Origin: Hypoxylon rubiginosum
Lineage: Eukaryota; Ascomycota; Sordariomycetes; Xylariales; Hypoxylaceae
NCBI GenBank assembly: GCA_902806565.1
Contig: CADCXA010000025.1
Coordinates: 1,922,001 to 1,986,000, forward strand
DNA length: 64,000 nucleotides
Direction of reading: 5' to 3'
Below the pieces are notes generated by a model. That model had not been told where the DNA came from. It did no database searches and saw only the letters and a list, made by a program, of their open reading frames with translations. This document shows positions 23,594 to 36,878 of the stretch, one piece after another (within the stretch, counting starts at the first letter, position 1; every line of letters starts with the position of its first letter). The translations under genes and the position numbers were made by a program.

Positions 23594-25444
23594 ATCGAAT
23601 AGTGTAATTGCCTACGTACCGAGGTAGGTTAGGCAGGTAGATATGATATGAGGTGTCGTGGTAGAAGTTCAAGCAGTATCAAGACACATAGGAGATAGAA
23701 CAGAGACCACAGTAGACAAGAGCTTTATATATACGCTGCTTTGATGTTATTTGAAAATACCCAATTCACCTCGCCTGCTCACTTACATTTGTATGGATTA
23801 CAAATATCCTCATCGGCATACATCATTATAAATCCACACACAGACCTGATACAGTATGCTATAGGTATCAGTAACGAGCTACCGGCCGCACACATATATG
23901 TAAGCAGTGGGCTAGATACCTAGGTACTTCCTCACGCTTCCATTATAAGATGAAGACGTTCAATGTTAAGAAACCGTCTCTTTTCTCTTAACTGGTTGTA
24001 TGTTCTTGTCTATGTCTATTACCTGTGGCATTCATCATGATATAATGTGTAACTTCTAATATTTGACAACTGTTGATTTGTACCTCTTGAATTGGAGAAT
24101 ATAGAAAAATTTGGAGAAATACATACACGTATCCAACGTGTAACAGTCGCAAGCCAATGACATGTTCATTCAGCTGTTTGTCGAAAGAACCGGATGCTAT
24201 TGTAGCTCCGAAGCACCGATTTCTACTTATCGTTGGTTCCCCCCAAGCCCCACCTCCCCCCACCGCGCTCTGTGCGTTAACGCTGGCTTAGCGCCCTTGC
24301 GCACGAGCCAGCTACCCAACGTCAGGGGACATCAGGTAGCCTCTAGGGGAAAGAGAGGCAGGCAATCACCCCCTCGTTCAAGTTACATCACACACCCTCC
24401 AGCTGTGGGATACCTGCACCAATCAAGCCAAGCCGTCGACCTTTAAACCACCACAACTCAACTATCCAAATCCAAGCAGCCAAGTTCGCGACAATTCTTG
24501 TAACATCTCAACTCGGGACATGAGCAATTTCAGATAGCCTTGGCCTACATAGATACACTTCACGTATTTCGGTAAGTTTAATTTTTATTTCGTCTTATCC
24601 CATCCTCGCGAATGACGAATGATGAATGACGCTCTATCCTCGCCCAACAATAAGCATAACCTCTTTGTTCCTCTATCAAGTTTCTCTATCAAGTTTCTCC
24701 ATCTACCTAGACCTACCCTTTCTACCCTTGCACTGCCAACGTGCCCTGCGTGCCCTGAGTGCCTTGCCTCGCCTCGCCTCATCTCTACATGTTGTAGTCT
24801 ATCTCAGGTACCTGACGTATCTATCCCCTATCCCTATCTCGCCTTGCGCCTGTTTGCAAGGTCTAATCGACCTTCCCATTTCCCCCCTCTGATTTTTCGA
24901 TCTGTGTATACTACACCTCATATATCACCGTCAACTACGTAAGGTAGTACTGGTGCTTTTCGGGATTCCTCTTTAGTTCCGCCACCTTTTTACGGCTAAA
25001 GCCTTAATAGCCCAAGCCCAAGCCGGAGCGAACGCCTCTTGCACTGGATCCTGTTGACCAAGGGTACCTAACCTGCTAACCTAGCCTCTCTTAGTAGCCT
25101 CTCTTAGCGTCCCACCCTCTACAAGACAAACGATCTAATCGAGCATTTCGTATGACGACAAGTCTGTACTTGCTTAACCATCTGATCTCTTCGACTCATT
25201 GACGACATCCTATACCAGCAGACTAGTTAGTTGCACGGTATTTTTCTCCTGCAAACCCTCCTATTATCCTGCCAAACGCCAGAAGATCTGCGCATTTTTC
25301 TCCGCATCACCCAACGACTTCGGCGCATCTGTGCACATTGATCTAGAATCACCCTTTCCACCATCCCCGACGACCTGAACCTTCGAAAACCTGGCAGGGA
25401 ACAAGCGTCGCAGTCTCTCTTCTCAGGGAGGTCTGCTTAATAGA
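23594..25444. other. Intergenic region and probable long leader of PTC1
   Basis: Divergent upstream region of the dehydrogenase (minus) and PTC1 (plus). It holds a TACCTAGGTA palindrome at 23917-23926. From about 24,440 onward the plus strand is C/T-rich with small direct repeats (TCTCTATCAAGTTT twice near 24,672-24,698; TAGCCTCTCTTA twice near 25,083-25,107), consistent with a promoter and long 5' untranslated region. No gene seen. Confidence 0.55.
23917..23926. repeat. TACCTAGGTA palindrome
   Basis: Exact copy of the 10-bp palindrome also present at 10753, 50058 and 61087. Confidence 0.7.
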
Positions 25445-27341
25445 ATGTTTGGTGGCGGGAACAACTCTACTGCGGCGAAGCCCGATCCTGTGGCTACCGA
25501 CACAGGCAAGTCGAACAAGAAGTCCCCGTCGCCAGACCGAAAACACGATGCTGCTTCTGGCGGAACACCAACGAAATCTCCCGATCAGGCTGCTAGTGGC
25601 GAGAAACGTAGTGGGAATGGCAGCCCTCCTGGTCGACAGAACCCCGACACGGGTAATGCAGAGAAGAAGCGCAGAAGTTCTGGTGTCGGAAGCAAAGCGA
25701 GCAGTCTTATAGCTAGCGCCAAGAACTCCTTAAACTTCGGCCAAGTCGGCAGGGCAAATAGCGATGCCAATAATCAATCTCCGCTACAGAAGCTAGGAAA
25801 GCAAGACCAGTCGCTTGCGGTACCTCAGGGTCAGCATAACAACTCGGCTGGTGAGTCTGTTCCTGGACCGCGTTCCACTTTCCGTGTCGGTGTCTGGGAG
25901 GATAGGAATAAGAAGTGCCGCCGGACCATGGAAGATACGCACGCATTTCTCTACAATTTCTTGCACACACCTGCTCCTCTCCTTGTTTCGGACTCCGGCA
26001 GCAAAAGCCTAAAATCCCTGAAGTCCGCGACAGACGAGAGTGACCCTTCATCCGATTCGACCTCACAGGACATGATCGAGACTGACAACGGTTACTTCGC
26101 GATATTTGATGGACATGCTGGTACTTTCGCTGCGGACTGGTGTGGCAAGAAGCTTCATCTTATTCTCGAAGATGCAATAAGACGAAACCCCAATGTTCCT
26201 ATTCCTGAGCTACTCGACCAAACCTTTACCAACGTCGATGCGCAGCTGGAGAAGCTCCCTCTTAAGAACAGCGGCTGTACTGCCGCCATTGCAGTATTAC
26301 GTTGGGAAGATAGGGTCCCTAGTTCGAACTCGGCGACCGGTTCTCAGGCTATCGCACCCGCAGCAGCAGCTGCTTCTAAAGCTACCGACGCAACGAAATC
26401 TAACAGCAAGCCTGATAATGATGGCGGCAACATTGCAATTCCCGAGTCTGCCCACGCGAAATTGAAAGGCGCTGCGGTGCGCCAGCGAGTTCTCTACACC
26501 GCGAATGTGGGTGATGCCCGCATAATCCTGTGTAGAGGTGGTAAAGCTTTGCGCCTCTCATATGATCACAAGGGCAGTGATGAGAACGAAGGAAAGCGAA
26601 TCGCTAATGCTGGAGGTCTGATCCTTAACAATCGTGTGAACGGAGTGTTGGCTGTTACGCGAGCCCTTGGAGACACGTATATGAAAGATCTTGTGACAGG
26701 ACACCCATACACCACTGAGACTGTCATCCAGCCAGAAGTAGACGAGTTCATCATCATTGCTTGCGATGGGGTAAGTAAACCTTCTAAACAAGCCGGGTAA
26801 CTGTTACTAACACGGTGTCTAGCTCTGGGATGTCTGCAGTGACCAAGACGCAGTTGATCTTGTTCGCGACGAACAAGACCCTGTGACTGCTTCCAAGAAG
26901 CTTGTCGATCACGCTCTGGCTCGCTTTAGTACAGACAACTTATCGTGTATGATTGTCCGATTCGACAAGGCTGCGCTCCTAGAGAATCAACACAACAAGG
27001 AGAACCCGATTGGTGTGGAAGGAGATAGTACTGGTGTGAGTGGCAAAGTAAGCGAGGCCGACAAGATCGTGAGTTCTACCAAGCAGAAGATTGCCGATGG
27101 CGACACACCAGCCATCGGCGTATCAGCCAGCAATGGTGGTCGAGGCCATGATCCTATACCTATCGAAGATGGAGACACCTTCAAACCGACCATTATTGAA
27201 GGACCAGTCGAGGAAGAGCCTTCTTCTCTGGAAGATAGCGACGCGCCTGAGGTCACCGCCGATGCGATACCTAATCCAGATGGTCTGGTTTCGCCTGAAG
27301 CTACGTCGCCAAACACTACTGAGCCTACATCGAAATCCTGA
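25445..27341 (+). CDS. ptc1: PP2C-family protein phosphatase, Ptc1 type
   Basis: Mg/Mn-dependent Ser/Thr phosphatase; yeast Ptc1 dampens MAP-kinase (HOG and cell-wall) signalling. Two exons, 25445-26770 and 26823-27341, give 614 residues; the 52-bp intron splits the ACDG-LWDV motif and splicing restores it. PP2C motifs in order: [74 protein letters not shown] and [11 protein letters not shown]. The metal-binding aspartates in MED, DGHAG and TDN are present. The fungal form carries a Ser/Pro/Lys-rich N-terminus of about 140 residues, an Ala/Ser-rich insert before the YTANVGD strand, and a roughly 120-residue acidic C-terminal tail, all absent from the short yeast enzyme. Confidence 0.93.
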
Positions 27342-30300
27342 TTCTAATCGTCTTCGATATGGAGTTAGGATCGTACCCCTAACCCCTTTCCACTTACCGT
27401 CACTGGTCTATCTGCATTGCGAACGCGCACGAAATATTTGTTCGCATTATTTGAGAGCGAGTGATCATGCCTTACGCCTTTGGCATGGTATACATATTCA
27501 GGAGGCGAAGCTTGGCTAGGAAACAGCAACGGAGCTTCCGCCATCAGTTGTAGGAATTCTGCAAGGCTGGCCGGTTCGGTTGGCCATTTCATGTTTATTG
27601 AGAGAGGAGAAAAAAGGCATCATGAGGAGTAGACGAACGTCCAGACACTTTCGGGAGGTGGAAATAAGGAGACAACCCGTAAAGGCCTACTTGGTGGTTG
27701 GTGGTGGTGGTTGTTGACTTGATACATTCTTGCATGGACTTATGACATTGTGTACGTTACTAGGCTAGTTGGCCACAAGGCAATCAATGGATTTTGGCAT
27801 CATAAAGCCGAACCAACTAACATTTGCTTCGTTCGCATTCTCGTGCCTTTTAAATACTGCGCTTCAACTAGCGGGATAAGTAGGATCAGTAAACCAGTCC
27901 GATTTGTTTAATCACTTGTAGTTTCCATACTTCTATATTTTCTATACCCCGAACCAGTTGTTGGTCGTAAGGTTTATTAGCAGTACAGTATCTTGCTATA
28001 ATGTTGTCTTCTATAAAGTTCCTAGTGAAGCCTATTCGTAGGGGTGTCCTCATTTAATAGACCAGACGAGCAATACGAAGAGCAGAGGCCTAATGAGGAC
28101 GAATTACCATATAAAGCGACCAGTCCACAAGAAACTAAGATGTACACACTAGAGCATCGATGTGTGAAGGAGAGCGCATCGTCCTGCCGGTTCTGGTCGG
28201 TTCTGATTATGGAGGGGTGATGCGGGCAAAGGGTCAATGCGTTCCAGAGTTCGGAAACCTCTCGATAAGATATATATCCCCGTCTTACGAGTCGATACAC
28301 ACTTGCGTCTGAAGTATAAGCTTATAGTGCACTGTATTGCTGACGAATTAGAACAGAAACCCTTATGCTTATGATATCCGTGGATGTTCTAGTCTTGCAA
28401 TATCGTTTATCACAGATTAAGGCTGGCTGCCTTTTACTGTTATATAGACGAAACAATATTCAAAACCCCATCATCAGGTTCTGTGTATCCCAAGTTCCGA
28501 AGCACATGGGAGGGTTGCAATATACGTGCCGGAGGTGCATATGCTGCATGCAGGAAAAGGGGTCCGCCTATGGTATTGCGAATAGCTTCAGGCTCTTAAG
28601 ACGGGTTTGGCAGATATAAATTGTACTAGTACAAGCGTGCCCAATGTGGCTTGCTTACAGGCTTCGGAGAGAGGCGTGTCATAAGACCTCATCGCTTTAG
28701 GGTAAGATGGCTTGAGAGGCGTTGCGATTAGTAGAACGCCTTTTCTGCATCGATGACCTGCAGACGCCATCACACATGAGAGTTTTCGGTCGTCCGAAGA
28801 ATATGCAAGACATTTTCATCCGTTGAAATGGGAAATGGATGGATGGATGGATGGATGGATATTTATGTAATAATGTCGGTTCGTTCCCGAATCGCGAACG
28901 ATGTCACCTAATATATGTGTCGATCCAATTCAGCAATTCAGACACGTAGGACACGTGGAGTTTGGAAATTATCGAGATTCCTCGACTTCTTACCCCTGAA
29001 ATGTGATGTGCGATTCTCCGTATCGAATCCATCGCAGACACTGTATATTTAACCCCATTGATAGTAGGGGATGGCCTAGAAGATGACTTAGAATAATCTG
29101 TGCTTCACAGTGTGGAGTTCTTAACCACTAAACATTCAAAACACACATTCCATCATCCGGCTAATGCAGGTGGTTGAATATTAGCGTCCCCCCCCTGTTG
29201 TTACAGAACAAACAATAGGCCGAATCTCAGATTCAGATCAGCTTATTGGTTTTTTTTCCATCCTGACTGTCATTCTAGCTTCAGTCTAAATCCAACTCCA
29301 ACTTTTAGAATAGAGATATTCGGTATTGGAATGGACACCGGATGGTCAGGACGGTGTCCCCTATTAATGTATCCAAGCCTCCTTAAAATGTATTGTACAT
29401 ATTTTGTCTCGAGAGTCCACCTTCGGACTATCCACGATAAATAGCTTCTACCGCACGGCGCTCAATCTGGGCATGTTAATCTCCTCAACGGTTAGTCTGC
29501 TGGGTACATGTACCTAACTGACCTACACCACTTTCCGATATCCCTTTTCCCTTTTTTTTTGCTGCCCTCCCATTTTCCATCTCTTTTTTTTTTTTGACTC
29601 TCGTCAACCCCCTTCAGTCAGGATACCCATTCTTGGACTACCTAGCAGTGGGAAGACAGATAGTCTTGTCTCCCTTATTCAGCTGTTAATTGTCGCTCTC
29701 TTTTATTATTAATTGTTTAATCCCTTTCTCTCGCTTCGTTCCTCTTGAAGTTATCATATATCTGCCTATCTACCTACACCATACCTAACATACATAACTC
29801 ATGTATCTTATTCTTCGACATTCTTACTCTCTTTAAACTCGGGTTATCCCCTTTCGCTTTCGCTATCTTACTGCAAGTACTTTGTAGAGCAGACAAGAAT
29901 ATCTTGTAGATATTCGACTCGATTAGCGCTCGGGCTTCCGCACCGGGCACCAACCCCTGATCCCTGATCTATCTTTAATAGTAGTCTAACAGCCTACGAT
30001 TATTATTCTTCAACCCCCTATCGAAATTTCCCGCCCCCTAGTCGAACCCCATACTGCTAATCCCGCCTTTTTTTGTTTCGGCTTTCAACTCTCCCCTTCC
30101 TATCTCTGCGTACAGAACTCCCAGTCTCGTGCTATGCGCATTGTTCTCCAGCAATTACTCACTGGTAACACCTTGTGATACTCCAACCATCATCGACTAA
30201 TGGTGTTGTCTCAATGTCGAACCAGACTGCCGGTCCATTGAATTGGCTCTGGTTCTGGTTCCGAACAACGATCCCGATCCTTCCTGTATCACGCCAATAA

Positions 30301-30445
30301 AGGGTGCCGCGAATCAACCGACCACTTCTCGACCTCAGGCATAAAATAAAATAAAAAGATAAAGTTTTGGAAATTTACCCAGCGGCACGACACCGCCGGA
30401 TTTTGGTAGGCTAGCCGTCGCCGAGGACGACGTTGCCCAAGAAGA
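27342..30445. other. 3.1 kb intergenic region upstream of ADF-H-like gene
   Basis: Contains the PTC1 3' end, an ATGG microsatellite (28835-28860), A+T-rich DNA, and from about 29,500 a C/T-rich plus strand with T-runs that looks like the promoter/5' leader of the next gene. Small open frames (28022-28300, 28365-28619) show no protein features. Confidence 0.5.
28835..28860 (+). repeat. (ATGG)n microsatellite
   Basis: Six and a half uninterrupted ATGG units. A typical polymorphic simple repeat in intergenic DNA. Confidence 0.9.
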
Positions 30446-33400
30446 ATGTCGTTGAATGGACTGGACGATGCGAAAGTTGTAGAAGCCCACGAGTTCGCTG
30501 CTACCGAACCCGGAGGATGGTATGGAGCGCCCATTTCTCTTTTCCCACCTTGCCCAGTTTCTTTTTGTGCGTGATGATGGTGGTGGTTGTGTGCTGTTGT
30601 TCGTATCGCTGTCAATTGTCGCGAATGCCACTTTCAATTCCCTTGCTGGGTAGTTTTCGCCTTTGCACTTGTGCGCCGCTGACCTGGGTTTCAATTGAAT
30701 AGGTTCCTGCTAAAGTACGCCAACCGTGATGAAGTTGAGCTCCTCGGCCGCGGGAGTGGCGGTATCGTGGATATTCGCGGCGCAATTGCAAATTTTGACG
30801 AGACCTCACCCCTTTATGGTTTCCTTCGGTATAGGCGGAGGAATGTTTTGATAAAATATCAGCCTGATGACTGTTCGAGGCTGGTTCAGGGTAGGTAACG
30901 TTGGTTTGCTTTTCCCCCTATTATTATGTTATTTGTCTTAATTTGAGGGCGGAAAAGGTGAGAGCTTGCTAATCTAACACATTTTGCCATGTGTAGCTCG
31001 TGCAGCGGTACATTTCAATGCAGTCTGCGAACGATTTATGCCCTATGATACAACATTCGAAATTTCGGTAGCCAAAGATTTGAAGGATAGCAAACTTTCT
31101 GCAGCTTGTTCTCTGCATGCGGTCTCGGGTTCGGCATCGTCATCCTCGAGTTCATTGCGTCGACGGAGGTTGAATGAGATTGCAGAGGAGGAGGAAGAAG
31201 AGAGGGAAAGAAAACGGCAATCTACTGTCAAAGAGGAAGAAAGACGTGCATCATCTGTGTACTCGGTACACGGCCATTCGTCTTCGTCGCCCGAACATGC
31301 TGCCGTACTCGACCGTGACCAAATCTCCTCTCCACCCATAACCAATTTTGCCTCAACAATCGATGTTCCAGAATTTGCTGGAGCTGACACGCCAGCGTCA
31401 CCTACAAAATCGGAAAGTGCCCCACGTTTGTCCTCGCAATCTACTCGTCCTGAATTGTACAGCTACTCGACATATGCATATGGCAAACCGAAGGTAAAAC
31501 TTGGACCTCGACCTTCTTTGGATGTCAATAAGAGACCTGCGACAGCTGGAAATTTCCGTCCTATTGCGGCGCTGCCAGCTGGCTTCAAGTTCTTTTCCAA
31601 AGGGTCGAAGAAGGGGCATTCGCAAGACGTAGAACACAGTAGGAAGACTGAGGAAATCGAACAGAATACTCCCGGTGTTACTCTCACAACAGCTATACCT
31701 ATCCCAGAGATCCCACAAGACACTAGCCACCAACTTCCGCCTCGGCCTGCAACGAGCTCAGGAGCTTCAATGAAGTCGATTACCACCTCTCTAGCCCCTC
31801 AGCCAACCAAAGATGCGAAAATGACACCCGAGAAAGCGAGATTGATGAAGGCTATGAAGCTGCGAGAGAAGAAGATGAATACTGTACAGACCACAACCTC
31901 AAAGACCCCGCAGATAAACGAAAGGAAGGAAGGTGATGATACCGAGTCCAAAAATTATCTGCACATTCAAGAGCATGTCAACCAACGCGCCGTGTCTCAT
32001 GCGGATTCTGGCATTGCTATCGACCCGCCCACACCAATAACAGCCCACACCGAAGACACAGTGTCTGACTCGACCCCGAATTCTCCGACAGCAGCAACAT
32101 CGTCGGAAGTAGGAGTCTCTACAAAGGCATCATCTTTATCTGAGTCTACGGATGAGACGGTTCAAGCAACGAAAGACGAAGGCGGGGAGGCGGAAGGCAG
32201 CTTATTCCAGGAAAACCCCGAACTTCATTTAGAAGTCGACGACCCGAGGAAGAGTCCCACGGAAATTACCCCGAGAGATAGATCAATAGAGGCTGAGGCT
32301 TCGCGATCTGGGATGCGGGACACCAATGTCTCAGGCGTAAGAGATGTCAGAATTCTTGAGGAATCCCACCGAATTCCAGCGTCAAATCCACTACAGATAA
32401 CAGAGGAGCCCTTGATCCGAGAATCAATAGAAATGGACGAGCCGACTGAGCTTACCTTACAGACTCACCTACAGGGTGTCGGACAGCCTACAACGGAAGA
32501 GGATACGCCTAAGTCGCCGTGGGGATTGCCTATCTCGAAGTTTTCGTCCAACGAACCAAAGAGTGCAACTTCACCAAAATCGCTGACAGGTCCTAGCCTG
32601 AAATCGAGGTTTTCCATACCCGACCTTGCTATTCCTGCAGAACCTGTTCCTGCTCTGCCTGCCATTACGACCCCGGTTCTCTCTCCAGAAGAAAGCGAAT
32701 TAGCCAGAGGCGAATCACCCCCCAGAGCCAACCCAGAGATCAGACTTTCTATTCAAAAGTCTGCCAAGCGTAGATCGATTGTTGGGGCTATTCGAACCGA
32801 TCTGGCAAAGACGACACCTCATTCTGAAGCCTCTGATCCACTTCTTGACGACGATGCACTAATGGATGAGTTACAATCGGCGACATTGCAGGAAGCTAAA
32901 CCTATGCTTGTCTCAAAATCACCCATCACTCCTCTCTTTCCTAATCACAACCCCCTAAAGCCAGCCCCTCAGCTGTCTCGTACGGTTTCTAATCCGATGC
33001 GCGGACCCCTCTTAGTACCTGGCGATGTATCTCAAAGCAGTGCCAGAAGCGTCTCGGCAGGGGGTGCTGCATTTCTGCACACGATTACTCGTCAGTCATC
33101 GAACGCCGGTTTGCAAGCTAAGAAGAGCAACATCGGGTCGAGTATTTCGCAGAGGATTAAGGCTTTGGAAAAGATTTCGAGCAGCGGCAGTACCGAAGAT
33201 CTTCGTCCGAGAACTGCAGCGCCTTCGTCGTCCTTTTTCAGCGTTCGCAAGCAAAGCACTAAGGACTCTTCCAAGTCACCTTTTGTGGCGGAGCGTACAG
33301 ATTCTTTAACGCGTCATACACCCACGCCTGAACGGTCTAGGGAGGGAACGCCGGAAACGCCTAATAGACATAGTCGCGAGAGGTCTCTTTCGGTAGCTAG

Positions 33401-34570
33401 CAGACTTACCATGTTCGAAAATCAGTCACAGAACACACCCCGAGGGCGACCTGAATCGATTCAGGTCACTGCTAGGATCATTCGTGATCCTAGTCAGAGT
33501 CTACCAAGAAAGGCCGAAGTGAACAGCAGTCCTGGGGATTATCCCCAGCTTGATTTGAAGCAGTCGCCGCTGATTGTCGATCTACAAAGAGTAGAGCGAT
33601 CTCAAACCATGCGGGAGTCGTACCAGACTCCTCTCGAATACTCGGAGACCATTCAGGAGAGACGCGACAGAAAATCGATATCTGAAGAGAGTGAGAAAAA
33701 GAAGCGCCGCCGATCATCGTTGAACATAGTCAAGGACTTCATCAAAGACCGCCGTGCGTCAATCGCCAGTAAGTCGACTGATAACCTGGCAGTAATGTCC
33801 CCAACCAGTGGGGCGAAGTCTCCAAGTAGACCACCATCCACCCACCAAAATTCCGACTCTTTCATGCACCGCTTGTCAATCTCCAGCCGTCGCTCGTCGT
33901 TTAATCGTGAACGGGACAGCACAATGTCACCTCCCGTTAGGTCGCCTACCGTCTTGAGCGACAGCGGTTCTGAAAAGGACGACAAGAGCAACAAGTCCAA
34001 GAAACGAGCGTCTCGATTCATCAGGCGCTTATCGAACTCGCTTGGTGCGAGCCGTAAGAACACGAGTCCTAACATATCCCCGACCGTAACCGAGGAAGAT
34101 GCGGATCAGCTCGCTGTCGCTTCGATGACCAGCGTGTCAGTTTCTTCTCAGCCAGCTGTCGTCGCATATATGGGGGATGTCAACGTGCAATTCCCCGACA
34201 ACCTTCTGTGGAAACGCCGCAGCATGTGCCTCGACACTCAGGGGTACCTCTTTTTGAGTGCCATCCAAGGTGCTGCGACGAACGGAAAGGACAAGATGGC
34301 CGTTGCGGGCCTCAAGCGTTATCACCTGAGCGATTTCCGTACTCCCTGTATCCCTGATGTCGAAATCCAAGAACTGCCAAATAGTGTCGTTCTGGACCTC
34401 GTAGAGGGCTCTTGTCTGCAAATCGCCTGTGAAGACCGAGCAGGCCAACTAAACATACTACACAGTAAGTGAACCAGCCTCCCTTACTCCTCTCTTTCGT
34501 ACCTGATATAGTCGCTTACCATTGATATGCAGCTCTTCAAGATGCACACCAAACCCATCTCGGACACTAG
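30446..34570 (+). CDS. Large disordered protein with N-terminal ADF-H-like domain
   Basis: Fungal-specific protein, probably an actin-linked scaffold (inference). Four exons, 30446-30519, 30703-30890, 30997-34464 and 34533-34570, give 1255 residues. Residues 1 to about 120 (start MSLNGLDDAKVVEAHE, then FLLKYANRDEVELLGRGSGG, SPLYGFLRYRRR and ARAAVHFNAV) look like an ADF-H/drebrin-type fold, intact only after both early introns are removed. Residues about 140-1120 are Ser/Pro/Glu/Lys-rich and disordered, with short basic coiled segments (EKARLMKAMKLREKKM) and SR-like patches. The last 120 residues form an ordered beta-rich block (VQFPDNLLWKRRSMCLDTQGYLFL...) reminiscent of a PH-like domain. The final 38-bp exon adds only TLQDAHQTHLGH. 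Relatives are, as I recall, often loosely annotated as cell-surface glycoproteins; I see no signal peptide or membrane anchor. Confidence 0.8.
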
Positions 34571-35656
34571 GCTCTCGACGATTCCCCTGTTACCATAACC
34601 TACTCAAAAGTTTCCTTGATTACGACAGATACCCAAGCCTCTTTTTTTTCCTTCCACAATTGTGTCAACAAAACGCATCATCTGCATTTCCTTGTGTTCT
34701 CAGATTCGTACAAGTCTGACGACTTTTCTTTTTCTTTCAACCCGGCAACGATTTGCTGTACCTATTTCTCCGTCCCACCATGTCTTGTCTGTAGCCTAGG
34801 AAAAGGCACTTCTTTTACACCTTTCCGGCAAAGTCTTCTGAAATACCTCACTTGGGAGAAATTTTTCTTTGCTCGCTAGCCTTTGCAAAAAGATGATACC
34901 AGTTATCTAGGCTAGACAGAATCCTGCGAGGAGATCTGCTGTGTTTTGTTGCATCCGCTAATAGTGAGACGGCGTTGATGCTTGCTGTTCTGCGGTCTCA
35001 AGATTAAGGGGGGGAAGACCGGAGAACAATGAAGAATGTATGTAAAAATGAATGGAATCAAGTATTCTGCACATCAATTGCGTTAGCCCTATGTGATGAG
35101 CCGTGTTAATGGTGGTGAGGGTTATTCCAGGGCATTCAGGGGCACAAAATATTGGGGTACTGGTGGAGTAAAAATTCCCTCTAATTGGCAGTCGTCGCAG
35201 TCGCACGTAGCGAGCGCATTAACTTTAGATTTCATCTACAACGAAGCACCTTGCGCATTTGTTTCTTACTCATTGTTAATTCACAATTCATTTGTCTATG
35301 AACGAAATAAAGACAAAGGACACTGCGTCAAATTCAATAATTAATTCGTTTCACGAAGAAATGAATAACGAAACAATCGAGTAGCTTTCGAACCCAATCA
35401 ACAATGCGCGCAACGAGTCTTGTTCCTCCGATGCCCAAAGGAACAAAATAAGTATCTCACCTTCGCGCCCAATCTCACAACAAGACGATGCACCACTACG
35501 TTCACGCAGCAATTCAAATCTCTCAATATTCGTCATAGCCGGGGTGTAATAGCAATACCAGCAGCAGCAGTAAACTTGGATGTTCGGATGAGGTACTTAA
35601 TCCCGTCATTCTCAGCATCCAATATAGAGGTATCGAACACAATTCACTCACACAAG
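34571..35656. other. Intergenic region
   Basis: About 1.1 kb containing the 3' end of the ADF-H-like gene and the upstream region of the acidic protein gene. The downstream frame is open from 35420, but the 79 residues before 35657 look like untranslated sequence (mixed composition, no low-complexity link). Nothing else recognised. Confidence 0.5.
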
Positions 35657-36334
35657 ATGACGCAACCCGCAGGAATACACACGATGGCGTTCCCTCCCAG
35701 ACCCATCCTGAAAAGGAGGTCGAGCTGGGACCGGACGACGCCGGCGAAGATTAGGTGTACGGAGCAATCATCTTCCGCCTCCGCCACGGCAGCGACGGCA
35801 GCAGCAGTAGCAGTCATCACGTTCAGCGATGTCGCAATCAACATGGAGACGGGGGAGCGCGTCCTGCCGAGCTCCCGATCGCGCGCCGAGTTCATCCAGG
35901 CGGCGGAGGAGCGCAGGTCGTCGCACATGCTCGAGCTGTTCCGGGCCAGGGAGGAGGCGATCCGAGCGGAGATCGAGGCCGCGAGCCGCAGGGGTTTCGG
36001 GAATTATTCCAGCGACGAGGAATTCTTTATCAACGGTGACGACGACGGGGAGGTATCCTATAGTGATGGTAGCGACGATGACGACGACGAAGGAGAAGAA
36101 GGAGAAAAAGAAGAAGTAGAGGTGGAGTGGTTCGGTAACGTGAAATTCGACGGCGAAAGAGGCGGGGAGGCTGCTGCTGCTGTTGGAGGAGGAGACGACG
36201 ACGAGTTTGAGATCGTGTTCGAGGCCGAGGAGACGAGCGACGAGGAAGGTCACGACGGGAGCGATGAATGGGACGAGGACGAGGATGACGAGGATGAGGA
36301 TATGGATACGGAGGGGGGGTGTAAGCTGAAATGA
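35657..36334 (+). CDS. Uncharacterised acidic low-complexity protein
   Basis: Single open frame of 225 residues from the chosen ATG (35657); a second Met lies at 35684 and an upstream one at 35420. Not recognised. Order: a short basic Pro/Arg segment (PPRPILKRRSSWDR), an Ala/Ser-rich stretch, a likely amphipathic helix (SRSRAEFIQAAEERRSSHMLE and following RAREEAIRAEIEAASRRG), then a very acidic Asp/Glu-rich C-terminal half containing one hydrophobic patch (VEVEWFGNVKF). Acidic tails of this kind occur in histone- or RNP-associated proteins, but no function is claimed. The consistent helix and good codon pattern argue that it is a real gene; the exact start is uncertain. Confidence 0.6.
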   Translation: MTQPAGIHTMAFPPRPILKRRSSWDRTTPAKIRCTEQSSSASATAATAAAVAVITFSDVAINMETGERVLPSSRSRAEFIQAAEERRSSHMLELFRAREEAIRAEIEAASRRGFGNYSSDEEFFINGDDDGEVSYSDGSDDDDDEGEEGEKEEVEVEWFGNVKFDGERGGEAAAAVGGGDDDEFEIVFEAEETSDEEGHDGSDEWDEDEDDEDEDMDTEGGCKLK

Positions 36335-36878
36335 ACGTAACCTCCTACATCGAAAGACCCCAGGCCGAGGTATGGGTGACTTGAACGGACCTTCACGCGA
36401 AGGATCTCGGACCCGTCTCGCTAAATAATCCCTGGAACTCGTTCCGTCTCGCTAAATTAAATCATCGTCACTGCCATCATTAGAGGTACATGCATCCAGG
36501 TAGATATAGTGGTTCCTCGAGCAAGACGAGAGATGCTGAATTTACACGTTACGCGTTGCAACAGACTTTTGGTGACCGCTATTAATTATCCTTTTTAGAA
36601 TCGATTTTAATTCGTATTCAGCTCTACTCGTTTCGTGACAAGCAAGCACATTATTTCTCATACCTAGGTGAGTGTATATGTCCGTGTTGGATATATTAAG
36701 TATATTATACTGCTTATTCAACACTCAGCATATGTACCTCCTTAGAATGTACATGTATTTCAGCTCCACTCCGTATTTCCCGCCTCTCCATTACACCCAA
36801 CATACTGGTATCTCATTCCACTCGTAGTAAGATTAGCTCCCCGCCGTAAATCATAAATGGGCTTTCCAGGACTACTAC
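36335..36878. other. Intergenic region between convergent genes
   Basis: About 0.5 kb between the acidic protein gene and the Zn2Cys6 gene, whose 3' ends face each other. A+T-rich, nothing recognised. A near-copy of the TACCTAGGTA palindrome, with one mismatch, starts at 36661. Confidence 0.5.

Noticed and set aside
28835..28860. Tandem ATGG as a possible CRISPR or protein repeat
   Set aside because: Four-base units without spacers; plain microsatellite.
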